A DNA stretch of 64,000 nucleotides from CATQHD01 sp965243165. Its GTDB lineage: Bacteria; Actinomycetota; Acidimicrobiia; Spongiisociales; Spongiisociaceae. The notes beneath the pieces are model-generated. The model was not told the origin of the DNA and searched no databases. It worked only from the letters and a program-made list of their open reading frames with translations. The position numbers and the translations under genes are program-made. This document shows positions 27,901 to 35,192 of the stretch, in pieces; the first letter of the stretch is position 1; each line of letters begins with the position of its first letter. Location of the stretch: NCBI GenBank assembly GCA_965243165.1, contig OZ251535.1, positions 310,001 to 374,000 of the forward strand, read 5' to 3'.

Positions 27901-28534
27901 TCACCGTCACCGCCGCCGACGTCGCCGCCGAAGCCGTCGCCACCACCCGCACCATCTGCGCACCGCCCTCCTCCGCCACCCCCGTCACCGCCGACGGCGT
28001 GCCCGCCCCGTCATCGAACGACAACGTAATCGAATAAAAATCATCATCCACGATATTCAAACCCACATCAGAAATCGCCGAATAACCAGTCGCGGTCGTA
28101 GTAGCAGAAAACACAATCGTCTCATCCCCCTCCACCGACGAATCATCCACCGGCGTCACCGTCAACGCCGACGAATACCCCACCATCTGCCCGCTGGCGA
28201 TCTGCACCGTCGCCGACGTCGCCGAAATCCCATAATCCGTAGTCGCAGTCGCCGTACCCGCCGCGATCGACACCGTCACATCCACATTCGCCGACGTCGC
28301 CGCCGAAGCCGTCGCCACCACCCGCACCGACTGACCACCGCCCCCCTCCGACACCCCCGTCACCGCCGACGGCGTACCCGCCCCGTCATCGAACGACAAC
28401 GTAATCGACGCCGACTGACCCACCACCCCCGGCGGACCAACCGGCAACACCCCCAACACCAAACCAACCGCCAACCCCACACCCAACCAACGCCGCCGAC
28501 TCAACACCTGCCCCCCCCCCGCAACAACGACCAA
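21992..28534 (-). CDS. Giant Calx-beta repeat surface protein with SLH anchor (phase-variable candidate)
   Basis: About 2180 aa read from TTG 28534. A signal peptide (RRRWLGVGLAVGLVLGVLPV) is followed by about 14 Calx-beta-like units, each opening with a strand such as ITLSF and closing with acidic I-x-DDD calcium-type ends; the first two are near duplicates. Then comes a Pro/Gly linker (APPPSGGGG repeats) and a C-terminal block with C-x4-C and three SLH-like segments (RRQMSAFLHRAV, TRADMAIMMIGAF, TRAQMASFFVRAV). Likely an exported adhesin or matrix protein held at the wall. The SD GGAGGAGGTG at 28551-28560 fits ATG 28545, but that ATG is out of frame because of a G10 tract at 28511-28520. 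Codon composition shifts to AT-richer in 25000-27300. Confidence 0.85.
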   Translation of the reverse strand: MVVVAGGGQVLSRRRWLGVGLAVGLVLGVLPVGPPGVVGQSASITLSFDDGAGTPSAVTGVSEGGGGQSVRVVATASAATSANVDVTVSIAAGTATATTDYGISATSATVQIASGQMVGYSSALTVTPVDDSSVEGDETIVFSATTTATGYSAISDVGLNIVDDDFYSITLSFDDGAGTPSAVTGVAEEGGAQMVRVVATASAATSAAVTVNVSAAAGTATLTTDYEITAPAASWTVTIASGDTVGRAAAALTVTPVDDLLVEGDETIVFSATTSATGYSAISDVGLNIVDDDNVITLSFVDAAGQPVDGLGEDDGRQTVRLVASVPAGVQVPANVDVSVSMTDTGETATEGTGGDYTTEVSGSDSLTLSISSGGTSGSSGDMVFTTFSDRVFEDHEVVRGFSGTAPAPYTVEDVDLLILDADRTIVVTMDNQGSNRNHQFFSDEDGGLVLRETGDPHGPVGGEQFCHCHNGPRPWFTVRVDGVTSSTYSENLSLHFNGFAGTAEIHAVAPDLPGTPDVTSTGIRPFFQATYGLNNYWPTLNAGSIFFRFLPINNQNTIDSYYDYIAEPDETFKIGFDPVDGFEIVNVDGLIIDDDVQVYMAVQSNPTLAEGSSGTDLVIGAGMNAFHTKFASVPSGRNPESWTDADRSVLTSDTVVALSVAEGPGLLSAGDFSFDWARRSIPIPAGKPVDDGWLTTLENISVVDDDVVEGLERLRIVGRPALAATKPDGSPTDQVVTFNDAVLQVNVEDADADVSLSVSPGSVVEKTGGQTVTVLAEFAGSSSVLTSDTNVVVQLGAGGGATLRTDFTTGETSDRLTVTIPAGETRGSKSFTLTAPDDGTDESAMQETVTFEGHGTLSVGGQTVTVSGASLDILDPGKGVVLSLTDTADPPAALSAVGEDGGAQTVRITATADAAVADNPAEVTVTVGAAGSSADAGVDYTLSGSSVSGSSVTVSIAVGETVGTADVTVAPVSDTVTEDNETIRFTGEATGFAVAPVSLAVTDADRAVKLGIAGVDAPFAVELDDPPADYTGGRTRCAASVQTRYIRLEGALGSGAGDGFVASTSSTYSANVGFRVVARPGTATKDLDYVTTLEHMSPSNHKNLSVGAGAVSGHVWIPWTNCQDDYAEPTKEFYFQALGNPSGFVVERMAFTVLDDDIRPRFSGSFVEGGSGSVEVQAEFQGSGTDLTDSFAASLTGAAAGDGSGAAGADDFSWPSPSAVSLTIAGGSTASPAAAVSGLSIVDDAVVEGPEELELVGTYTQWGETREAGGVLTIEDNDANVVLSVSPGTVVEGSGAQPVRVTARFAGTATELTSDTTVTVTIASGDGTEAATLGTDFTTDAAGDEVSVVIPAGSLFGSATVDVTAPTDADTGVETANLTGAGMMGPQTLSVTPAVLNIAGSGITLTVDDADTGTSGTQTSLGEEDTGTKTVQVSAALPSGVTAPSGGVVVGLNAVGGTAVRDDGASFEVGEDFRVSYPPGQSPAPPPGHGLAVAIPANGSTGTATFTVVLNDDDVAEGSTAETVVIEGAAVDVGGTSYEVVSTSFGITDDDASPTTIALTVLDTNGEDLTEVWEPPPPDRSTVRVRVKAALPEGSKVLPRSVTVPLVLGVAGQEPAAWYDYTPVTGPLSGRGRATLAVVIPVHEDEGTVDFDLELRPDGPRQGLEGPEVLMIHGGATLGAALTGLGFTTVESDSLTFLDSDILLGLLDADGDPLTSVLEGASPEVRVQLSYRGSHVYRSSNTPRIGRVTFGGGTAAGSDYRIASAPGAVFLPVFQNSASKTFGLTAVNDRAFEGDETLRVSAAVEGFAVAPVDLVIRDNDVRLSLNQASVREDAGRITRRVTATVGSAPSVDLVVNVRVAGSGYTSLSPRSFSITIPAGETSGSRTFSMTVTDDSLPGNSKTVSITGSASGFDISSARLTITDDGDVAAPPPPSGGGGGGGGGGAPPPSGGGGGGGGGGAPPPAGGGGGGGGAPPPAQPPAPACVGRFCDDDGNVHQDNIERIAAWRITLGCDAQDAAKYCPDAEITRRQMSAFLHRAVSQRWTIQAPEGIQLADVEADEWFRPFAEWVVSVGAFSAPGGVFNPGGVVTRADMAIMMIGAFPHLDAVPTETSRFGDAEGLSPEVLAALEGMYQTGVTRGCSAEPLNYCPNQPVTRAQMASFFVRAVNLAPADTQPTAGG
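22611..22745. repeat. In-gene tandem repeat encoding Gly/Pro linker
   Basis: Roughly 45-bp units encoding GAPPPSGGGG-type sequence, three in a row with different Gly-run lengths. A likely length-variable spacer between the Calx-beta stalk and the SLH anchor. Confidence 0.7.
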
Positions 28535-28607
28535 CCCCGCATCATCAGGCCACCTCCTCCATCAAGCCAACCCCCTCACCGAGGGGACAACAACGGTCAA
28601 CAACAAC

Positions 28608-28642
28608 ATATTACCCCCCCCCCCCCCCCCCCGGAATGTCAA
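28608..28642 (-). promoter_or_regulatory. Promoter with G19 tract in the -35/-10 spacer
   Basis: Minus strand: TTGACA (28642-28637), TTCC, nineteen G (28632-28614), then TAATAT (28613-28608). Spacer 23 bp, too long for efficient initiation; a 13-G tract would give 17. It lies about 63 bases upstream of ATG 28545 of the giant surface-protein gene. Confidence 0.6.
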
Positions 28643-28856
28643 ACTCAGACCGGCTGCGCCCCCGCCGCCGCGCAGCGGCGTTCAGGGCGGCGTTCGACGG
28701 ATGGCGAAAGTCCTGCAATTTCTCTGCGCTATGGGTTCCGGCGGACTTGGTACTGAGCTGGATGCTTCAGCTCGACTGCGGCGGCTGTCTGAGCAACTCG
28801 GGTGGGTTGCCCCCGCCTCGACCTAGCTCGGCGGCCCCATTACAATGCGCCGGGCG

Positions 28857-28930
28857 GGGCGTTTAGCTCAGACTGGGAGAGCGCTTCCCTTACAAGGAAG
28901 AGGTCGGCGGTTCGAGTCCGTCAACGCCCA
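28857..28930 (+). tRNA. tRNA-Val (UAC)
   Basis: 74-nt cloverleaf: acceptor GGGCGTT/AACGCCC, D-arm GCTC...GAGC, anticodon stem CTTCC/GGAAG with loop CTTACAA (anticodon TAC), variable AGGTC, T-arm GGCGG/CCGTC (one G-U) with TTCGAGT, discriminator A. CCA not encoded. Confidence 0.92.
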
Positions 28931-28979
28931 CCGGCTCGCGGCGGGCCTCAGAGGGTTTGCGCACGGAGGGTTGCCGGTG

Positions 28980-29981
28980 TCAGTCCAGACAGACGGGCCG
29001 GCCCTCTCTGATGGAGCGTTCGGCGGCGTCCACCAGGCGGTGGGCGTAGATCCCTTCCGCCAAGCCCACCGACGGATCCCGTCCGGCCAGCACCGAGCGG
29101 ATGAAATGGTCCACCGCCGCCGCCAAGTCGCCGCCCAGGCCGCGTTCGTCCACCGGCCAGTGGACCAGGTCGGGGCGGCGGTAGCCGTCCTGATCCAGGA
29201 TCGTCAGGCCGCTGTTGGAGCCTTCGATCACCGCCCCGCCGCCGCTTCCTACGGCGTGGAGGGCGGCGTCGAGGGGGGCGGGGGCGCTGGCCGGCAGCAC
29301 CCAGCTGGTCTCCAGGGTGGCGATGGCGCCGCGGGCGAAGCGCATGGTTACGGCCGCCGCGTCCAGGTGGCCCCACTCCGCCGAGCGGCGCGACAGCCCC
29401 TCCGCGTACACCCGCACCACCGGGTCGCCGGCGATCCAGGCCATGACCTCCAAGTCGTGGATGCCGGTGGAGATCAGCAGATCGGTCCACGGGCTGTATA
29501 TCTCGGCGCCCAGCGCGGTGCCCCGCCGCCGGGCGCCCAGGTAATGGAGCTCGCCCAGCCGCCCCGACGAAACCGCCGCCTCGACCGCCGTATACCGGGG
29601 GTCGAAGCGGAGTATGAAGTCGACCATCACCTTCACCCCGCAGGGCGCCAAGGCGTCTGCCAGCCGCTCTGCGCCGGCCAGGTCGGGGGCGAGGGGTTTC
29701 TCCAGCAGCAGGTGCTTGCCCGCCCGGGCGCAGGCCAGGGCGGGGCCGAAGCGGTGGTGCTCGGAGGTGGCGATGGTGACCGCATCCACCTCGGCGCCGT
29801 CCAGCAGGTCCTCGGCGCTGGTGAACCAGGGAACCCCCCAGCGCTCCCCGGCCTCCCGGGCCCGCTCCGGATCGGCGTCGGCCACCGCCGCCAGCTCGGC
29901 CAGGTCGTGCTCGGCGTAGGCCCGGGCGTGCAGGGCGCCGATCATCCCCACCCCCACCACCGCCGCCCGCAGCCGTTCCAT
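28980..29981 (-). CDS. Gfo/Idh/MocA-family oxidoreductase
   Basis: 333 aa. N-terminal Rossmann motif VGVGMIGALHARAYAEH, then the family hallmark EKPLAPDLAGAERL (catalytic-site lysine of E-K-P) about residue 95, and the C-terminal beta-sheet domain. The family oxidises or epimerises sugars and inositols with NAD(P). It ends the operon that starts with a carbohydrate-type ABC importer, 1 base after the hydrolase gene, so it probably acts on the imported compound. Substrate not predictable. Confidence 0.85.
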   Translation of the reverse strand: MERLRAAVVGVGMIGALHARAYAEHDLAELAAVADADPERAREAGERWGVPWFTSAEDLLDGAEVDAVTIATSEHHRFGPALACARAGKHLLLEKPLAPDLAGAERLADALAPCGVKVMVDFILRFDPRYTAVEAAVSSGRLGELHYLGARRRGTALGAEIYSPWTDLLISTGIHDLEVMAWIAGDPVVRVYAEGLSRRSAEWGHLDAAAVTMRFARGAIATLETSWVLPASAPAPLDAALHAVGSGGGAVIEGSNSGLTILDQDGYRRPDLVHWPVDERGLGGDLAAAVDHFIRSVLAGRDPSVGLAEGIYAHRLVDAAERSIREGRPVCLD

Positions 29982-29982
29982 C

Positions 29983-30744
29983 TCAGCCCTCCCCGCGGGG
30001 GTCGAAGGCCCGGTCGTGGCCGGGCATCACCAGAGTGGGGCGCAGCGACTGCAGACGGTCCACGCCTGCGTTCAGCTCCGTCAGCTGTTCGTCGGTGTAC
30101 CAGTGGGAGAAGGTGCGGTCGCGGTATTCGGAGCGGGTCATGGCCGCGTCCCCCGTGATGACGATCCGGTCGGAGGGGGTGTCGGCCACCACGCTGATGT
30201 GGCCCGGGGTGTGGCCGGGGGTGGACACCGCCTTCACGCCCGGGCACAGCTCCAGCTCTCCGCCCAGGGGCACCTCGGTCAGCTTCCCCGCCGTCGCCAG
30301 CCGGGCCCCGGCTTCCTCCGGTCCGTAGAGCACTTTCGAGAAGGCGGCTTCTTCCTCTCCCAGCACCAGCTCCACCCCCGGAAAGCGGAATACGCTGGCC
30401 ATGTGGTCGTGGTGGCAGTGGGTGCAGACCACCATGTCCACGTCCTCGACGGCCAGGCCGAAGCGCCGCAGGGCCAGACCCAGCTGTCCGTAGAAGCCCA
30501 CGTGGTGGTTGCCGGGGTCTACCACGATGGTGCGCTCCCCCCGGATGAGGGCGGTGGTGGACACCGGCAGGAACCCCAGGTTGGCGTCGAACAGCTGGTC
30601 CTTGGCGGGGTCGATCCCGAAGTGGTGTTCCATGGCGTCGAGCTGGGCGTCGGCGCCCCCGGCGAAGAAGTAGGCGATCTCGTCGCCCACCAAGGCGAAC
30701 CGCAGCACCACCGGCTGCACCAGCACGTCGACCTGGTTGGCCAT
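29983..30744 (-). CDS. MBL-fold metallohydrolase
   Basis: 253 aa. Metal-binding motif H-x-H-x-D-H at H109-H114 in CTHCHHDHM, further ligands in STPGHTPGHIS and ITGDAAM. The family includes lactonases and other ester/thioester hydrolases binding two metals. Between the ABC permease (45-base gap) and the Gfo/Idh gene, the obvious role is hydrolysis of a lactone made by the oxidoreductase; that is an inference from order. Confidence 0.8.
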   Translation of the reverse strand: MANQVDVLVQPVVLRFALVGDEIAYFFAGGADAQLDAMEHHFGIDPAKDQLFDANLGFLPVSTTALIRGERTIVVDPGNHHVGFYGQLGLALRRFGLAVEDVDMVVCTHCHHDHMASVFRFPGVELVLGEEEAAFSKVLYGPEEAGARLATAGKLTEVPLGGELELCPGVKAVSTPGHTPGHISVVADTPSDRIVITGDAAMTRSEYRDRTFSHWYTDEQLTELNAGVDRLQSLRPTLVMPGHDRAFDPRGEG

Positions 30745-30789
30745 GTCATACCTCCTCGTCCGCGCCGCCGAACCGATCGGCGCCGGGGT

Positions 30790-31626
30790 TCATTGTTCCA
30801 CCCCGGCGGTGGTGATCTGGCGGATCTGGCTCTGGAAGAGCACCGTCACCAAAATAACCGGAAGGGCGGTGATCACGGCCGCGGCCGCCAGCTGCCCGAT
30901 CTGGATGTCGATGGTCGAGCGGAACAGGCCGAGGGCCACCGTGAGCAGGATCGTCTCGCTGGTGAAGAGCAGGGGGGTCAGGAACTCGATCCAGGCCAGC
31001 ACGAAACCCAGCAGCAGGCAGGCGAAGACGCCGGGCCGGAGCAGGGGGAGCACGATCTGCAGCAGGATCCGAAAGTTGCTGGCCCCGTCCAGCCGGGCCG
31101 CCTCCTCCACCTCCGCCGGGACGGCCCGCACGAACGACCCCAGCACGAACACGATGAAGGGCAGCATGAAGGCGGTGTAGGGGATGACCAGGCCCAGGTA
31201 GGTGTCGTACAGGCCCAGCCGGGTCCAGATCAGGAAGACGGGGATCACGAACAGCAGGGTGGGGAAGATGTAGACCGAGGCCAGGCCGCCCAGGATCAGG
31301 CGGGATCCCGGGGGCCGGAAGCGGGTCAACCCGTAGGCGGCGGGCAGCGCCAGCGCCGCCGCCAGGAACGACGCCCCCAGCGACACCGCCAGGCTGTTGA
31401 GCATGGAGCGGCGCACAGGCACGCCGCTGTCCTCCGACAGCACCTCCTCGTAGTGTTCGACGGTGATGTAGCCGGGGACGAACTGCACATCCCGGGAGCG
31501 GATGTCGTTCTCTTCTTGGACGCTGGTGAGGACGATTCCGTACAGGGGGAATCCCATCACCAGCACCACCGCCGCCGCCCCCAGATAGGTGAGGATGGCC
31601 GAACCCGGGCCCCGGCGGCGGATCAC
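30790..31626 (-). CDS. ABC transporter permease, carbohydrate CUT1 type (MalG-like)
   Basis: 278 aa from GTG 31626, which overlaps the stop of the preceding permease (GTGA). Six membrane helices; the cytoplasmic EAA loop reads EVEEAARLDGASNFRILLQI, the conserved contact with the ATPase. Second permease of the importer. Confidence 0.85.
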   Translation of the reverse strand: MIRRRGPGSAILTYLGAAAVVLVMGFPLYGIVLTSVQEENDIRSRDVQFVPGYITVEHYEEVLSEDSGVPVRRSMLNSLAVSLGASFLAAALALPAAYGLTRFRPPGSRLILGGLASVYIFPTLLFVIPVFLIWTRLGLYDTYLGLVIPYTAFMLPFIVFVLGSFVRAVPAEVEEAARLDGASNFRILLQIVLPLLRPGVFACLLLGFVLAWIEFLTPLLFTSETILLTVALGLFRSTIDIQIGQLAAAAVITALPVILVTVLFQSQIRQITTAGVEQ

Positions 31627-32534
31627 GGCCCGTCCGCCCGCAGGTAGGAGGTGCGGCGCCGCAGCCGGGAAAGCCCCAGGATCACCAGCACCGTGAATGC
31701 GGTCAGCAGGTAGGCGGAGGCGGAGGCGGAACCGAAGTCGAACTGTTCGAAGCCCTGCCGGTACACCAGGTAGTTGAGGGTGGTGGTGCCGCCGCTGGGC
31801 CCGCCCCGGGTGAGGATGAAGATGGTGTCGAACGCCTTCATCGACCATACGAACAAGAAGACGGCCACCGGCAGGACGACGGGGGCCATCAACGGCAGGG
31901 TTATCCGGCGGAAGGCCGCCCACGCCCCGGCCCCGTCGATGGCGGCCGCTTCCCGCAGCACCGGCGGAATCGTCTTCAGGCCGGCCAGCAGGAAAAGGGC
32001 GGCGAAGGGTATCCACCGCCAGATCTCGGCGGCCAGCACCGCATGCAGGGCCGGCTGCGGGCGGCCCAGCCAGATGATGTCGCCCGCCCCTCCGAAGGCG
32101 CGGATCAGGCCGTTGATGAAGCCGAACTCGGCGTGGAACATCTGCACCCAGAGCACCCCCGACACCACCGGCGGCACCGCCCACGGCAGCAGAACCACCA
32201 CCATCACCAGCAGCCGCCCCCGGAAGCGGCGGTCGAGGAGCAGGGCGATCAGGAAGGCGGCGGTCAAGGCGCCCAGGGTGAGCGCCGCCCCGAAATAGAG
32301 GGTGCGCCAGGCCGCCGGCCAGAACTGTTCTCCCCTGAGGACGTTCAGATAGTTGTCCAGCCCCGCCAGGCGCCGGATGCGCAGCGGCGACACCCCCACC
32401 CGGCTGACGCTGAACAGGAGGGTGGCGGCCGCCGGAACGACATAGACCGCGGCGACCAACAGCGCGGCCGGAGCGGCCAAGGCCAACCCCCAGCGGGCGT
32501 TCCGCCTCTGCAGGGTGTTGGCCGGAGCGGTCAC
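31623..32534 (-). CDS. ABC transporter permease, carbohydrate CUT1 type (MalF-like)
   Basis: 303 aa, six helices, EAA loop VLREAAAIDGAGAWAAFRRI. First permease of the importer, 49 bases after the binding-protein gene. No cognate ATPase gene is in the operon; CUT1 systems of actinobacteria often use a shared MsiK-type ATPase. Confidence 0.85.
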   Translation of the reverse strand: MTAPANTLQRRNARWGLALAAPAALLVAAVYVVPAAATLLFSVSRVGVSPLRIRRLAGLDNYLNVLRGEQFWPAAWRTLYFGAALTLGALTAAFLIALLLDRRFRGRLLVMVVVLLPWAVPPVVSGVLWVQMFHAEFGFINGLIRAFGGAGDIIWLGRPQPALHAVLAAEIWRWIPFAALFLLAGLKTIPPVLREAAAIDGAGAWAAFRRITLPLMAPVVLPVAVFLFVWSMKAFDTIFILTRGGPSGGTTTLNYLVYRQGFEQFDFGSASASAYLLTAFTVLVILGLSRLRRRTSYLRADGP

Positions 32535-32583
32535 CTCCCGGCCCGGCCGGTCGGGCTCCTGCTTGCCCGGGGGAGGCCCGGCC

Positions 32584-33933
32584 TCACTCGTCCTGTTGCC
32601 GGGCTTCCACCGTCAGGCGGGCCGCCTCGTCCAAGGCCTCCCTGGGGTTTGCGGTCTGGTTGAGCACCTCGTGGATCTTGTCGGACAGGATCTGGGTCCA
32701 GCGGGGGCGGTCGGCCGACCATCCGCCGTCCACCGGGTACTCGTAGGCCTTGGCCAAGGCCGGGTAGAAGGGGAAAGCCTCCACGATGTCCGGCTCGTTG
32801 AGGATGTCGCTGTAGATGGAGGCCCAGCCTCCCATGGCCACCGTCCGCTGGCCCTCCGGGGAGACCACAGCCTCCAGGAAGCGCCACGCCTCGTCCGGGT
32901 TCTCGGCGAACACCGGCACCCCGAAGAACTCCGATCCGTCCACCGAGCCGCTGGTGTCCACCGCCGGGTTGGGGGCGAAGGCGCTCTGCCCCGCTATGGC
33001 CGAGTCGGGGGCGGCCGCCACCCCGGCGATGAAGGGCCAGCTGATGAAGAAGGCCCTGGTCCCGGTCAAGAACCCGGGGGCGGCGTCGAACACCCAGGTG
33101 TAGGTGGTGGCCGCCGGGTCGATGATTCGGTGGGTGTGCAGCAGGTCGTACAGCTTCTCGGTCGCCGCCGTTCCGGCGTCCGAGTTCCAGGCGGGCTGGC
33201 CTTCCTCGTCCAAGAAGTCGCCGCCGTGCATGTGCAGCATTCCGCCCCAGGTCCACAGCACATGGGCGCCCGCCCAGGCATCGGTGAAGCCGTAGTACTG
33301 CTCGCCGTCGCGCTCCCCGGTGACGGCCTTGCCGTACTCCACGAAGGTGTCCCACGAGTTGGGGGTGGAATGCCAGTCGAGGGGGGCGTCGGGGTCCAGC
33401 CCGGCGTCGGACAGCAGCCCGGTGTTCCAATGGAGCAGCTGGCTGCCCATGGTCCAGGGCACCGCCCAGGTGGCGCCGCGGGACTCGACCGCCCCCATGC
33501 CCCGCTGCAGGAGCGTCCCCCGGGAGCGTATCTTCTCCTCCACGAAGGCGGAGGCGTTGACCAGCCAGTTGCGGTCGGCCAGCTCGGCGCCCAGCTCGGC
33601 GGTCACGAAGGCCGCGTCCCAGGGCGAGGTTTCCGCCAGGAAGGAGGTGGTGAGCTTGCTGCGCAGGTCGGGGGTGGTGATCTCCTCCACCCCGGGGGTG
33701 AGGTGCTGATACCCCTCGATGATCTGCTTCACCGGGTCCATGTGGGTGCCCAAGAGCAGGCTGAGGCTGCCGGTGAAGTCGGTTCCGGGCATGGTGGCCT
33801 CCGAAACGGCCCCTTCCTCCTCTGCGCAGGCGGCCAGCAGGGCCGACCCGCCCATGACGCCGAGGGCGGTGATCGAGCTGTTGCGCAGGAACTGCCTGCG
33901 GGTCATACCGGTTCGGTGCTGGTTGCCGGGCAT
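32584..33933 (-). CDS. ABC transporter solute-binding lipoprotein (family 1, Tat-exported)
   Basis: 449 aa. Twin-arginine motif TRRQFLRN at residues 11-18, hydrophobic segment, lipobox LLAAC with C36. The body has the type I extracellular binding-protein features (LSLLLGTHMDPVKQII, VEEITTPDLRSKL, near-C-terminal NPREALDEAARL). It would deliver a sugar or related polyol to the two permeases. SD GAGGAGG precedes ATG 33933. First gene of a five-gene minus-strand operon ending at 28980. Confidence 0.87.
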   Translation of the reverse strand: MPGNQHRTGMTRRQFLRNSSITALGVMGGSALLAACAEEEGAVSEATMPGTDFTGSLSLLLGTHMDPVKQIIEGYQHLTPGVEEITTPDLRSKLTTSFLAETSPWDAAFVTAELGAELADRNWLVNASAFVEEKIRSRGTLLQRGMGAVESRGATWAVPWTMGSQLLHWNTGLLSDAGLDPDAPLDWHSTPNSWDTFVEYGKAVTGERDGEQYYGFTDAWAGAHVLWTWGGMLHMHGGDFLDEEGQPAWNSDAGTAATEKLYDLLHTHRIIDPAATTYTWVFDAAPGFLTGTRAFFISWPFIAGVAAAPDSAIAGQSAFAPNPAVDTSGSVDGSEFFGVPVFAENPDEAWRFLEAVVSPEGQRTVAMGGWASIYSDILNEPDIVEAFPFYPALAKAYEYPVDGGWSADRPRWTQILSDKIHEVLNQTANPREALDEAARLTVEARQQDE

Positions 33934-33996
33934 GAAGTAGAACCTCCTCTGGGACAGACGCCTCGCCTCAACTCAACTATAGAGGGCGTCTCGACC

Positions 33997-34083
33997 GGAA
34001 GCGCGGACAGACGGGCGGAGGTAGTGAAGTTGCCGGCGCCCGGCGGGCCTGAACACCCCGTTCGACGCCTATCCGCGCGCCGA
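33997..34083. repeat. TIR module M, copy 7, internally deleted
   Basis: Only about 87 bp: GGAAGCGCGGACAGACGGGC on the left and GACGCCTATCCGCGCGCCGA on the right. The middle is shortened against copies 3 and 5. Confidence 0.6.
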
Positions 34084-34395
34084 TGAACAACCGGGTCGGC
34101 GGAGCCCGCCTTCCGTCCGGCTGCCGAAAACTGTCACACCCCCCTGGTACCTTGGGGCGGTACAGAAACCGCAGCCGGTCCGGATGCTGCGGTCATACAG
34201 AGGCCGTTCCTCCCAGAGCCGGGGCTCCAAGGGCGGGGCGGCCGACCTGGCTGCGCCGAGGCGGATCGGGCGCAGGGGGCCGCAACGCGCCCTCGGCGTC
34301 CGAAGACGGTGGTTCGGAGGCGGCGGGGGCGGGGCCCGGCGAAGCCGGGGCGGGGGGCGGAGAACGCGAAAAACGAGTGCATTGCTCGGCTTGGG
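34083..34395 (+). repeat. Structured intergenic repeat S, copy D
   Basis: Same hairpin order as copy C, but the CTGTGCC arm is CTGCGCC, giving full Watson-Crick pairing with GGCGCAG. Begins ATGAACAACCGGGTCGGCGG and ends near GAACGCGAAAAACG. Confidence 0.75.
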
Positions 34396-34399
34396 TCTG

Positions 34400-34555
34400 G
34401 AGGAGCAATTCCAAGGGATCGGGGGTTGTGCACTTCCCTGTTCGACCCGCATACGCAGGCTATTCGCCGCCAAGCCCCGGCCCGCGAAGGCCGAGGCGTC
34501 CGGTTGGCGCCCTCGTCCCCCAACGAGACAGGCAGTCGAACTTCAACTGAGCTGA
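34400..34555 (-). repeat. Dispersed repeat R4, copy 2
   Basis: Reverse complement of the 9885-10030 block: shared AGCCTGCGTATGCGG and GAACAGGGAAGTGCACAACC. Confidence 0.6.
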
Positions 34556-34569
34556 GGTGGTTGGACGAG

Positions 34570-34945
34570 GCGCGTGCGGCGGGAAGCCGTCATGAACACC
34601 GCTTTCGAGCCCGACTCCCCACCGGGTGCCCCGGGTGAGGCCGGAGGGATCGAAGCGGTCGAGCCCGCGAAATCTTTCTGAACATACCCCTATCCGGAGG
34701 CCCGAAAATTTGGTATATCTATTGGGCTGATGCACAAACACCGCCGCGGGTTCTGGAGAGGGCGGCGGTCAGAGACGGATTCCGTTCGTTCCGGCCCCTC
34801 GGGCCGGGGGCGGCCTCGTGCGGCCCGGCGGATTTTCGTTCAAGGAGGCGGCGGCGGGGGATGGGCCCGGCGAAGCCGGGGGGCGGGCCGGTTTTTCGCG
34901 GTCTTGGGTCGTTTGGGTTGGAGGTGAATCTAACTTCGAGCCATG
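34570..34945 (+). repeat. Structured repeat R2, copy 2
   Basis: Stem CCGGCCC/GGGCCGG with loop CTC, stem CCGCCGC/GGCGGCGG, marker GAAAATTTGGTATA. Very close to copy 1. Confidence 0.65.
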
Positions 34946-34999
34946 ATTGTCGCGTTGCGCTCTTCTTGCCTTGATTGTTCACGAGAGTGGGTTGGAATG

Positions 35000-35068
35000 G
35001 AATTGAAATTCTAACCATCACTGATTGCGCGAGGTTCTTGTGGGGCAATATTGGAGCTGTCCATCTAG
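35000..35068 (+). repeat. Dispersed repeat R3, copy 3
   Basis: Contains GCGAGGTTCTTGTGGGGCAA and TGTCCATCTAGA, diverged from copy 1. Confidence 0.45.
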
Positions 35069-35192
35069 AGAATGAGCGGATAGGCTCCGACCCAGGGGAG
35101 TCGGGTCTGTCGGGCGGCCTGAGAAACCCCTGGCAGGCAACTCGCCAGATGCCAACAACTTCTATCCTCCCCCGCCTGTCCGCTCGTCCTAT
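35067..35192. repeat. TIR module M, copy 8
   Basis: Left end AGAGAATGAGCGGATAGG; right end CCTGTCCGCTCGTCC, reaching the TGA stop of the second giant gene (35192-35194). Bases 33934-35191 therefore hold M7, S-D, R4, R2, R3 and M8 and no gene. Confidence 0.7.

Noticed and set aside
28614..28632. Poly-C tract as an assembly gap or padding artefact
   Set aside because: Not fully excluded, but a second, shorter tract (40462-40475) in the same promoter position of the paralogue and the intact flanking -35/-10 boxes favour a real feature.
22095..28756. Many long plus-strand frames opposite the giant protein
   Set aside because: Translations are Arg/His-rich or Thr/Val-rich mirror images of the Calx-beta codons; no start signals or motifs.
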